NCBI GenBank assembly: GCA_964533265.1
Contig: CAZHJW010000066.1
Coordinates: 1 to 11,726, forward strand
Source: UBA1100 sp964533265
GTDB lineage: Bacteria > Verrucomicrobiota > Verrucomicrobiia > Limisphaerales > UBA1100
Length of the DNA: 11,726 nucleotides
Reading direction: 5' to 3'
Shown: in pieces, positions 6,439 to 11,726 of the stretch
Layout: the number at the start of each line of letters is the position of its first letter
Numbering within the stretch: the stretch's first letter is position 1
The notes under the pieces: generated by a model
The model's input: only the letters and a program-made list of their open reading frames with translations
Databases searched by the model: none
Told to the model about the DNA's origin: nothing
Translations under genes and position numbers: made by a program

Positions 6439-7659
6439 ATGAAAATTGCCTTGGTAATTGCTTTTAACCTTTTACTTTTCCCGCTATTGGCCGGTGACTG
6501 GCCAGAGTTCCGTGGCCCAAATGCACAAGGACATGCCGAAGGAGTAGAACTACCCACCGACATAAGCGCCAAAAGCCCCCACCTGAGATGGAAGACCCCC
6601 GTCCCCGGTTCGGGGTGGAGTTCGCCCGTCATCATGAAGAGCCGCATCTATCTCACAAGTGCAATTAACGCAGGTCAAGCAGTCACGTTAAACGCACTCT
6701 GCTTCGATGCCAATAACGGTAAACAGCTCTGGAAAACCCAGATTATCACTGTTGCCAAAGCACCGCGCATGCACCGAAAAAACAGCCAGGCCAGCCCGAC
6801 CCCCATCGTAAACGGGAACCACCTATACGTTCACTTCGGCCACATGGGCACGGCCTGCCTTGATCTGAAAGGCAAAGTGGTGTGGAAAAATGAAACTATT
6901 AATTACTCCCCTGTTCACGGCAATGGAGGCACTCCTGCTCTGGTCGACGATAAACTGATCTTCAGTTGTGATGGCGCCAAAAATCCATTTGTGATCGCCT
7001 TAGACGCAAGGGATGGCTCGCAGGTGTGGAAAGCAAACCGAAGCGTTAATGCCAAGAAGAAATTTTCGTTCTGCACGCCGCTCGTTTTAAAAACCACGGA
7101 CGGCTCGCAGATAGTACTCCCGGGAAGCGACATGATTGGTGCCTATGATCCGAATAATGGTAAAGAAATCTGGCGTGTCACTTATGATGGATACTCTGTA
7201 GTACCCCGCCCGGTAATTGGCCATGGCATGGTGTTCTTCAGCACCGGATTCGATCATGCAAAGGCCATGGCAGTACAACTAGGGGGTAAGGGAGATATAA
7301 CCGATACTCATGTGAAATGGATTCTTCCCAAAGGAGCGCCGAAAACCCCTAGTATGATTCTCGACGGAAATGAACTTTATATGATTTCTGATGGAGGAAT
7401 CGCCAGTTGCATTGATGCGAAAACAGGGAAGCCTTACTGGAGCGAACGCCTCGGAGGCAGCTTCTCCGCCTCACCAATCTTGGTCGATGGAAAGCTCTAC
7501 TGCATCAATGAAACCGGCGACGTTTTCGTGGTCGAAGCCGGTAAAAAATTTACAAAGCCGAAAAAAAAGAGCTTGGGCGAAAAATCGCTTGCCTCCCCCG
7601 CTGTAGCAGATGCCGCCTTGTTCATCCGCACCGCCAAACATTTATGGAGATTTGAATAG
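6439..7659 (+). CDS. Secreted PQQ-like beta-propeller repeat protein
   Basis: A 406-residue protein with a signal peptide at 1-18 (MKIALVIAFNLLLFPLLA). The mature N-terminus DWPEFRGPNAQG (20-31) is the hallmark opening of the large planctomycete/verrucomicrobial PQQ-propeller family. At least five blades carry the PQQ_2 pattern with Asp, Gly and Trp: CFDANNGKQLW (88-98), CLDLKGKVVW (140-149), ALDARDGSQVW (187-197), AYDPNNGKEIW (235-245) and CIDAKTGKPYW (324-334). The fold matches BamB and the propellers of quinoprotein dehydrogenases, but the catalytic residues of a true quinoprotein are not evident and no dehydrogenase-linked cytochrome is fused. It is probably an extracytoplasmic binding or scaffold protein; the function is unknown. 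There is no Shine-Dalgarno before the ATG. It converges on glutamate dehydrogenase with only 3 bases between the stops. Confidence 0.88.
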   Translation: MKIALVIAFNLLLFPLLAGDWPEFRGPNAQGHAEGVELPTDISAKSPHLRWKTPVPGSGWSSPVIMKSRIYLTSAINAGQAVTLNALCFDANNGKQLWKTQIITVAKAPRMHRKNSQASPTPIVNGNHLYVHFGHMGTACLDLKGKVVWKNETINYSPVHGNGGTPALVDDKLIFSCDGAKNPFVIALDARDGSQVWKANRSVNAKKKFSFCTPLVLKTTDGSQIVLPGSDMIGAYDPNNGKEIWRVTYDGYSVVPRPVIGHGMVFFSTGFDHAKAMAVQLGGKGDITDTHVKWILPKGAPKTPSMILDGNELYMISDGGIASCIDAKTGKPYWSERLGGSFSASPILVDGKLYCINETGDVFVVEAGKKFTKPKKKSLGEKSLASPAVADAALFIRTAKHLWRFE

Positions 7660-7662
7660 TCT

Positions 7663-9123
7663 CTAAAGTTCCATGCTGTTGTAACTTTCAGCAATTCTCT
7701 CAATAGCCAATACAAAGGACGCCGTACGCAGATCCACGACTGACTCACGTGAGTTATAGATGTCACGGATTTTATTGTAGGCCTCACGCATCGTGTCATC
7801 CAATCCGGATCGGACTAAGTCCAATTCATCTGGACCGGAGATCAACATCTTCTTGGTCGCATCAGAAACTGGTTTGCCTGTGGCCTCTTCAATAGCGGCG
7901 ACCAACCCCCTGCTCTGCGCCTCCTCATAGCGACGTTCCATTCGGCCGAATCGTATATGGGATAAATTCTTGATCCATTCAAAATAGGATACAGTTACTC
8001 CGCCCGCATTGAGGTAGGCATCAGGGATAATCACAACACCTTTGTTACGTAGAATTTCGTCTGCACCGAAAGTCACCGGACCATTAGCAGCTTCGGCAAT
8101 GAGCTTTGTGTTAATTCTGTCAGCATTTCCAAGATGAATCTGACTTTCCAGTGCTGCCGGTAGAAGGATATCACATTCCTTCTCCAAGACCGAAGGGCCG
8201 TCTTCCACAAATTCTGATCCAGGAAAACCCTTTACTCCTCCGTTCTCCATCCGGTAAGCATGAACCTCTTCAATATTCAGCCCCGAATCGTTGATGATGG
8301 CTCCGTCACGCTCAATAATTGCTGTAATCAGTGCCCCATCTTCTTCTGAAAAGAATTTCGCAGCATGAAACCCCACGTTACCCAAGCCTTGAACAACGAT
8401 ACGCTTACCTTCGAGGTCACCTTCCATTCCAGCACGCTTCACATCTTCGGGGTGACGGAAAAATTCCTGTAATCCGTATTGGACCCCTCGACCAGTCGCT
8501 TCTGTACGCCCATGTATCCCCCCGTTCTCCACCGGTTTACCGGTTACACAACCAAGGCCGTTAATATCCTGAGGGTTCAACTGTCGGTATTCATCAGCCA
8601 TCCAGGCCATCTCACGACCACCGGTCCCCATATCGGGCGCAGGAACATTCAATCCCGGGCTTATCAAGCTACGCTTATTTAATTCCTGTGTAAATCTGCG
8701 TGTAATATGTTCCAGTTCTTCTACCGTATAGTCCTTCGGCCGGAGACATAAGGCTCCCTTGGAACCACCATAGGGAACATCAACGATGGCACACTTATAA
8801 CTCATCAGAGCAGCCAATGCCTCGACCTCCTGTTGGTTTGCAAAATCGGCGTAGCGAATACCGCCTTTCACAGGCAGCCGATGTTCACTATGCACAGCCC
8901 GCCATCCAGAAAATATCTTGTACTCGCCTCGAAGCTTAACCCCAAATTTAACCTGATATACCGAGTTGCAAGTGCGGATTTGCTCTGCCAATCCAAGAGG
9001 TAGATCTAGTGTGGCTGCCGCCCGATCATACATAAGGTCTACATTTTCCCTGAAAGAAGGTTCGTTGGAATTTTGCATGTTTAGATAATAAGGACTATAT
9101 TGGGGTGAGCGTGGGTTCGACAT
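7663..9123 (-). CDS. Glutamate dehydrogenase (Glu/Leu/Phe/Val dehydrogenase family)
   Basis: A full-length amino-acid dehydrogenase of 486 residues from the ATG at 9123, or 471 from an in-frame ATG at 9078. LPVKGGIRY (83-91) and K110 are the substrate-binding segment, and PYGGSKGA (117-124) holds catalytic Lys122, with PAPDMGTGGREMAW (161-174) containing the catalytic Asp164. GLGNVG (246-251) is the dinucleotide-binding turn, and E271 at the end of the next strand favours NAD over NADP. The overall pattern, including TGKPVENGGIHGRTEATGRGV (split at 194-214), is that of glutamate dehydrogenase rather than leucine or phenylalanine dehydrogenase. It interconverts glutamate and 2-oxoglutarate plus ammonium in the cytoplasm. 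The conserved family sequence begins near residue 16 (MQNSNEPSF), and a good promoter-like sequence lies directly at the upstream ATG, so the shorter form starting at 9078 may be real. It converges on the PQQ-propeller gene and diverges from the TPR gene. Confidence 0.95.
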   Translation of the reverse strand: MSNPRSPQYSPYYLNMQNSNEPSFRENVDLMYDRAAATLDLPLGLAEQIRTCNSVYQVKFGVKLRGEYKIFSGWRAVHSEHRLPVKGGIRYADFANQQEVEALAALMSYKCAIVDVPYGGSKGALCLRPKDYTVEELEHITRRFTQELNKRSLISPGLNVPAPDMGTGGREMAWMADEYRQLNPQDINGLGCVTGKPVENGGIHGRTEATGRGVQYGLQEFFRHPEDVKRAGMEGDLEGKRIVVQGLGNVGFHAAKFFSEEDGALITAIIERDGAIINDSGLNIEEVHAYRMENGGVKGFPGSEFVEDGPSVLEKECDILLPAALESQIHLGNADRINTKLIAEAANGPVTFGADEILRNKGVVIIPDAYLNAGGVTVSYFEWIKNLSHIRFGRMERRYEEAQSRGLVAAIEEATGKPVSDATKKMLISGPDELDLVRSGLDDTMREAYNKIRDIYNSRESVVDLRTASFVLAIERIAESYNSMEL

Positions 9124-9152
9124 AGTATAACTCGCCCTTAAAAGGTGGTCTA
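9124..9152 (-). promoter_or_regulatory. Candidate sigma-70 promoter for glutamate dehydrogenase
   Basis: On the minus strand TAGACC (9152-9147) and TATACT (9129-9124) are separated by 17 bases and match consensus at 4 of 6 and 5 of 6. The -10 box touches the ATG at 9123, so transcription would begin near 9117, inside the longer reading frame. If the promoter is real, translation should start at the ATG at 9078 with a leader of about 39 bases. Confidence 0.4.
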
Positions 9153-9181
9153 TTACAAAACTACCGTTTTTTTACAGTAGC

Positions 9182-9688
9182 ATGCATAGCCTTGATCCAT
9201 CTGATTTACACCATCTTCGAGCTGCAGAAGGCTGGTTGGATTTGGGTAATCCAAAGGAGGCGAGGTGCGAACTCGAACTAATCCCAAATCCACAACAAAA
9301 TCATCCCAAAGTTTTGGAGTTGAGGTGGAATTTGTTCGCCACAGAAAAAAATTGGAAAGCCTGCGTAAGAACTGCCGAACAATTGGTCCAAGAGGCTCCT
9401 GAAAAGCCCGATGGCTGGATTCACCGTTCCTTTGCCCTTCACGAACTGGACCAGACTGAAAAAGCTCTTTCATTGCTGGAACCCGCCCGCGATCTGTTTT
9501 CTAAGCAATGGGTCATCCCTTATAATCTGGCCTGTTATCTCACTCAACTAGGACGCATCGAAGAAGCTGCACGAGAACTACACTCGGCCCTAAGAATAAA
9601 TTCACAAGCCGTGAAAACTGCTGCTGCAACCGACCCAGATTTAGAACCTCTGCGTCAATGCATTGATGAATTGCGGAGTAGTGACTAG
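9182..9688 (+). CDS. Small TPR-repeat protein
   Basis: A 168-residue protein made of helical tetratricopeptide repeats with no signal peptide, so probably cytoplasmic. The helix pairs are visible at about 8-36 (LHHLRAAEGWLDLGNPKEARCEL), 43-73, 77-106 (GWIHRSFALHELDQTEKAL) and 110-140 (IPYNLACYLTQLGRIEEAARE), each with the small residue, Leu and Gly/Ala spacing of TPRs. The C-terminal TDPDLEPLR (150-158) is a common closing motif of such proteins. TPRs bind other proteins; no partner can be named. The start at 9182 lies 58 bases from the divergent glutamate dehydrogenase start and has no Shine-Dalgarno. Its stop overlaps that of the opposing GYF-cytochrome gene by 4 bases (ctag). Confidence 0.82.
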   Translation: MHSLDPSDLHHLRAAEGWLDLGNPKEARCELELIPNPQQNHPKVLELRWNLFATEKNWKACVRTAEQLVQEAPEKPDGWIHRSFALHELDQTEKALSLLEPARDLFSKQWVIPYNLACYLTQLGRIEEAARELHSALRINSQAVKTAAATDPDLEPLRQCIDELRSSD

Positions 9689-10371
9689 AACTTGGCCCCG
9701 CCTGCAATCCACTGCATGATAATAGCCACCTCGTCCTTGGGGATCATCGGCCCGTTGGGAGGCATAGGCTCCGCAGCTCCCGGCGTAATAGCCAAAACCA
9801 AGGGAGCAGTGGCCGGATTGCCTTTCTGGTTGGGAGAAGTAAACGCTTCGGTCGTACTGGGAATAGAAAAATCCAAATCTGCCTTCGCTTTCTTACTCTC
9901 CTTTGAGTGATGACATTCGAAACAGCGGTGTTTTCTGAATAGGGGCTCTACCTCGGAAAAATAAATATTGCCCTCTTTTGGGGACGAATCACTTGATCCA
10001 GCCTCTGTCAATGGCTCCGCTTGATTGGATGTTTTATTCGCAGACCCACTTTCGCCACCCCCAACCCATCCCATCCCAAACGCCAATCCAATTCCAGCCA
10101 CCAGAACTCCAACAGAGGCTCCAATCATTATTTTTTTTCTCCCAGAAAGTGAGTGACTAGAGACTGCAGAAACAGATTCTTTTCCTGATGAGGGGAAACC
10201 GGATAGAGGCATAACCACTCCAGGCACCTGATTCATGTGAACCCAGTCAGACGCTCCCTCATACCAAACCAGATCCGTTGGCAACAAGGAACCATCCGCC
10301 AAGTATTGATTTAAATCTTCAAGGGTATATGGCCCAAACTGCTGACCATCCCGTTGAATATGAATTAGCAT
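9685..10371 (-). CDS. GYF-like domain - TM - c-type cytochrome protein (copy 1)
   Basis: A 228-residue membrane protein with three parts. Residues 1-52 are a GYF_2-like domain (RDGQQFGPYTLEDL, then W36, EGA, W43). Residues about 81-102 are a single membrane helix preceded by GRKK (77-80); the positive-inside rule places the GYF domain in the cytoplasm and the C-terminus outside. After a Ser-rich linker, residues 137-228 form a short cytochrome c domain: CFECH (150-154) binds heme covalently and M203 in EPMPPNGPM is the likely distal ligand, ending in WIAGGAKF. This heme domain resembles those in planctomycete cytochrome proteins. It could carry electrons at the outer face of the membrane or sense redox state. 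A weak CAAGG lies 8 bases before the ATG. It follows its paralog by 33 bases, so cotranscription is likely. Confidence 0.87.
   Translation of the reverse strand: MLIHIQRDGQQFGPYTLEDLNQYLADGSLLPTDLVWYEGASDWVHMNQVPGVVMPLSGFPSSGKESVSAVSSHSLSGRKKIMIGASVGVLVAGIGLAFGMGWVGGGESGSANKTSNQAEPLTEAGSSDSSPKEGNIYFSEVEPLFRKHRCFECHHSKESKKAKADLDFSIPSTTEAFTSPNQKGNPATAPLVLAITPGAAEPMPPNGPMIPKDEVAIIMQWIAGGAKF
10216..10371 (-). repeat. Duplicated GYF-coding segment, copy 1
   Basis: This segment encodes residues 1-52 of the downstream GYF-cytochrome protein and matches 10975-11127. By hand alignment 39 of 50 residues are identical without gaps, and long stretches also match in DNA (for example the coding of FGPYTLEDLN). 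It marks a tandem gene duplication. Confidence 0.8.
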
Positions 10372-10404
10372 AATCAGTACCTTGAAATAGATTACATATA
10401 CTAC

Positions 10405-11127
10405 TCAAAACTTGGCACCTGCATTGATCCAATCTTTGATCTTTTGCACATCCTCTTGACTCAACATATCCCCCTTAGGGGGCATTGGATCTTCCTTGTC
10501 GGTCAGTCGTAAAATCAATTCACTGGCATCGGCATTCCCCACCTCAATATCCTCTTTAATCGAATCATTCTTGGCTAAATTAAATGCTTTATTTTTCTTA
10601 TTTTCAGGATCTTCTACTCCATCGTGACAATCATAACAGGTATTTTTTTCAAAAATGGGTTTGACGACTTCAGCAAAAGTCTGTCCTGCCCCGCCATTAC
10701 CCCCAGCCTGAGATGGAGGTGGCGACGTGGGCAACTCACCCCCTCCGTCCTCCTTCAAAAAACCAGGCCAAACAAATAAAAGCACACCTGCAATGGCCAC
10801 CACACCAAGAACTAACCCCGCGATAATTATAATTTTCTTTTTCTTTGCAGCCTCTGGAGCCCCCCCAGTCATGGCTTCGGCTTGAACAGCAGCAACTTCC
10901 GGATTGGCCACTCCCATCGGATCGGCAGCCACCTGAGTGGGGGCCTGCGCAACCGGCGGCATCCCCGGCAACTGTACCCCAGGCACCTGATCCATCGGCA
11001 CCCAAGCTGGAGCCCCTTCCCACCAAGCCTGATCAGTGGGCAGTAGGGAGCCCTGGGCTAAATAAGCATTTAGATCTTCCAGGGTATAGGGGCCAAACTG
11101 TTGGCCGTCGCGCATTACGTGAATCAT
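10405..11127 (-). CDS. GYF-like domain - TM - c-type cytochrome protein (copy 2)
   Basis: This paralog of the neighbouring gene has 240 residues from the ATG at 11127. An upstream in-frame ATG at 11157 would add ten residues (MLGVCFACLI), but the paralog begins at the equivalent of 11127, so I use that. Residues 1-51 are the GYF_2-like domain (RDGQQFGPYTLEDL, W35-W36-EGA, W42). A linker rich in Ala, Pro and Val (52-94) leads to KKKK (95-98) and a membrane helix at about 99-120. The outer part has a Gly/Pro linker and a cytochrome c domain (151-240) with CYDCH at 164-168 and M215 in DPMPPKGDM, ending in WINAGAKF. Cytochrome c maturation requires the heme domain outside the cytoplasm, consistent with this topology. 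The function is unknown. It lies 54 bases downstream of the SLC13-type permease on the same strand. Confidence 0.87.
   Translation of the reverse strand: MIHVMRDGQQFGPYTLEDLNAYLAQGSLLPTDQAWWEGAPAWVPMDQVPGVQLPGMPPVAQAPTQVAADPMGVANPEVAAVQAEAMTGGAPEAAKKKKIIIIAGLVLGVVAIAGVLLFVWPGFLKEDGGGELPTSPPPSQAGGNGGAGQTFAEVVKPIFEKNTCYDCHDGVEDPENKKNKAFNLAKNDSIKEDIEVGNADASELILRLTDKEDPMPPKGDMLSQEDVQKIKDWINAGAKF
10975..11127 (-). repeat. Duplicated GYF-coding segment, copy 2
   Basis: This segment encodes residues 1-51 of the upstream GYF-cytochrome protein and pairs with 10216-10371. The Ala/Pro-rich linker and membrane helix that follow do not align with copy 1, and the heme domains align only moderately. Confidence 0.8.
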
Positions 11128-11181
11128 GATGAGACAGGCAAAGCAAACACCAAGCATGGCCCAGCGGCAAGATTGTTTCGG

Positions 11182-11726
11182 TTACCCAACCGGACTCATC
11201 GGGAAAAACTTTAAGATTAAGGGAATTGAAACTCCCACAATCATTATTTCAAGAGGTAGCCCCATACGCCAGTAATCCCCAAACCGGTAACCACCAGGCC
11301 CCAGAATCAGGGCATTACACTGATGTCCAATCGGCGTTAAAAATGCGCAGGAAGCTCCGACAGCCACAGCCATGAGGAAAGGGTCTGCACTCACTCCCAT
11401 TTGGGCTGCAATTCCCATACCTATGGGAGCCATAATGAGCGCGGTCGCCGCATTATTAATGACATCTGATAAACACATGGTCACAACCATCAATATAGCC
11501 AAAATACCCCAGCTCGGAAGACTATCAGTCATATGGTTGGCAAATACTGCAATCTTGGCAGTCAACCCGGTATCCTGAAGAGCCTGGCTAACAGGAATCA
11601 TTGCTCCCAATAAAACAATGACCGGCCAGTCAATCTCCTTATATAAATCCCGCAAAGGAAGAATGCCCAAAAAGATGTAAGCTAAAACGGCCCCAATAAA
11701 AGAGAGGGTTGTAGGCATGATATTAA
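11182..11726 (-). CDS. SLC13/DASS-type permease, C-terminal part, 5' end outside window
   Basis: The frame is open to the window edge; the Met at 11718 is internal, preceded in frame by Asn-Ile. About 180 residues are visible, roughly the last third of a typical protein of this family. They form several membrane helices. NNAATALIMAPIG (88-100, counted from that Met) is the equivalent of the family's second SNT-type substrate/sodium loop, followed by the re-entrant TPIGHQCNALILGPGGY (128-144) and GDYWRMGLPLEI (147-158). These are typical of SLC13 permeases that in full length also carry TrkA-C domains, some of which are annotated as sulfate or dicarboxylate transporters. The substrate is not determined by the visible part. 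It is likely the first seen gene of a leftward unit with the two GYF-cytochromes, although a 54-base gap separates them. Confidence 0.88.
   Translation of the reverse strand, partial: NIMPTTLSFIGAVLAYIFLGILPLRDLYKEIDWPVIVLLGAMIPVSQALQDTGLTAKIAVFANHMTDSLPSWGILAILMVVTMCLSDVINNAATALIMAPIGMGIAAQMGVSADPFLMAVAVGASCAFLTPIGHQCNALILGPGGYRFGDYWRMGLPLEIMIVGVSIPLILKFFPMSPVG

Noticed and set aside
6439..7659. PQQ-propeller as a quinoprotein alcohol dehydrogenase or as BamB
   Set aside because: Catalytic and calcium-binding residues of quinoproteins are not evident, there is no lipobox for a BamB lipoprotein, and the WPEFRGPN opening points to the separate planctomycete/verrucomicrobial family.
9153..9473. 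106-codon open frame on the minus strand
   Set aside because: It is antisense to the TPR gene and lacks any domain pattern; the TPR frame is convincing.
10736..11026. Gly/Ser/Cys-rich open frame of 96 codons on the minus strand
   Set aside because: It is an out-of-frame reading of the low-complexity linker and membrane helix of the second GYF-cytochrome gene.
1..11726. Mobile element, prophage, CRISPR or defence system
   Set aside because: No transposase, integrase, direct-repeat array, tRNA or toxin-antitoxin pair was seen; all genes are metabolic, transport or envelope types.

Overview
The window looks like chromosomal DNA from a heterotrophic bacterium of the Planctomycetota/Verrucomicrobiota group, with Verrucomicrobiota slightly favoured. 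This rests on gene content: a secreted formylglycine sulfatase, a secreted PQQ-type beta-propeller opening with WPEFRGPN, two c-type cytochrome domains of the planctomycete kind (CxxCH ... MPP ... W-I-x-A/G-GAKF) fused to GYF-like domains, and a diverged Gfo/Idh/MocA oxidoreductase. Base composition is near 50% GC by eye. I see no insertion sequence, integrase, phage gene, tRNA, rRNA or CRISPR array. Most starts have no good Shine-Dalgarno sequence; the sulfatase is the exception.

Layout. Positions 1-845 (-) hold the N-terminal 281 residues of an exported sulfatase whose 3' end lies outside the window. Divergent from it are an exported SMP-30-like beta-propeller (951-1853, +) and, 6 bases later, a Gfo/Idh/MocA oxidoreductase (1860-2915, +). 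Converging on these is a secreted proline-rich protein of unknown function (2912-3985, -). A 220-bp divergent spacer leads to a zinc-dependent medium-chain dehydrogenase (4206-5243, +), which abuts stop-to-stop with a PfkB sugar kinase resembling 2-keto-3-deoxygluconate kinase (5244-6344, -). Next come a secreted PQQ-propeller protein (6439-7659, +), a glutamate dehydrogenase (7663-9123, -) and a small TPR protein (9182-9688, +). The right end is a minus-strand series: the C-terminal half of an SLC13-type permease (11182-11726), then two paralogous GYF-TM-cytochrome c proteins (10405-11127 and 9685-10371).

How the genes may fit together (inference). The left two thirds could serve degradation of sulfated or acidic sugars: desulfation outside the cytoplasm, lactone or sugar-acid handling by the SMP-30-like protein, oxidation by the Gfo/Idh/MocA and MDR enzymes, and phosphorylation of a keto-deoxy sugar acid by the kinase. 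The alternating strands mean that, apart from the SMP-30/oxidoreductase pair, these are not one operon. Glutamate dehydrogenase links carbon and nitrogen metabolism and looks unrelated to the sugar genes.

The most unusual points are the tandem GYF-TM-cytochrome paralogs, whose cytoplasmic GYF domains are far more alike than their heme domains, and the fact that all four convergent gene pairs meet with spacings of -4, 0, +3 and -4 bases, leaving no room for terminators.
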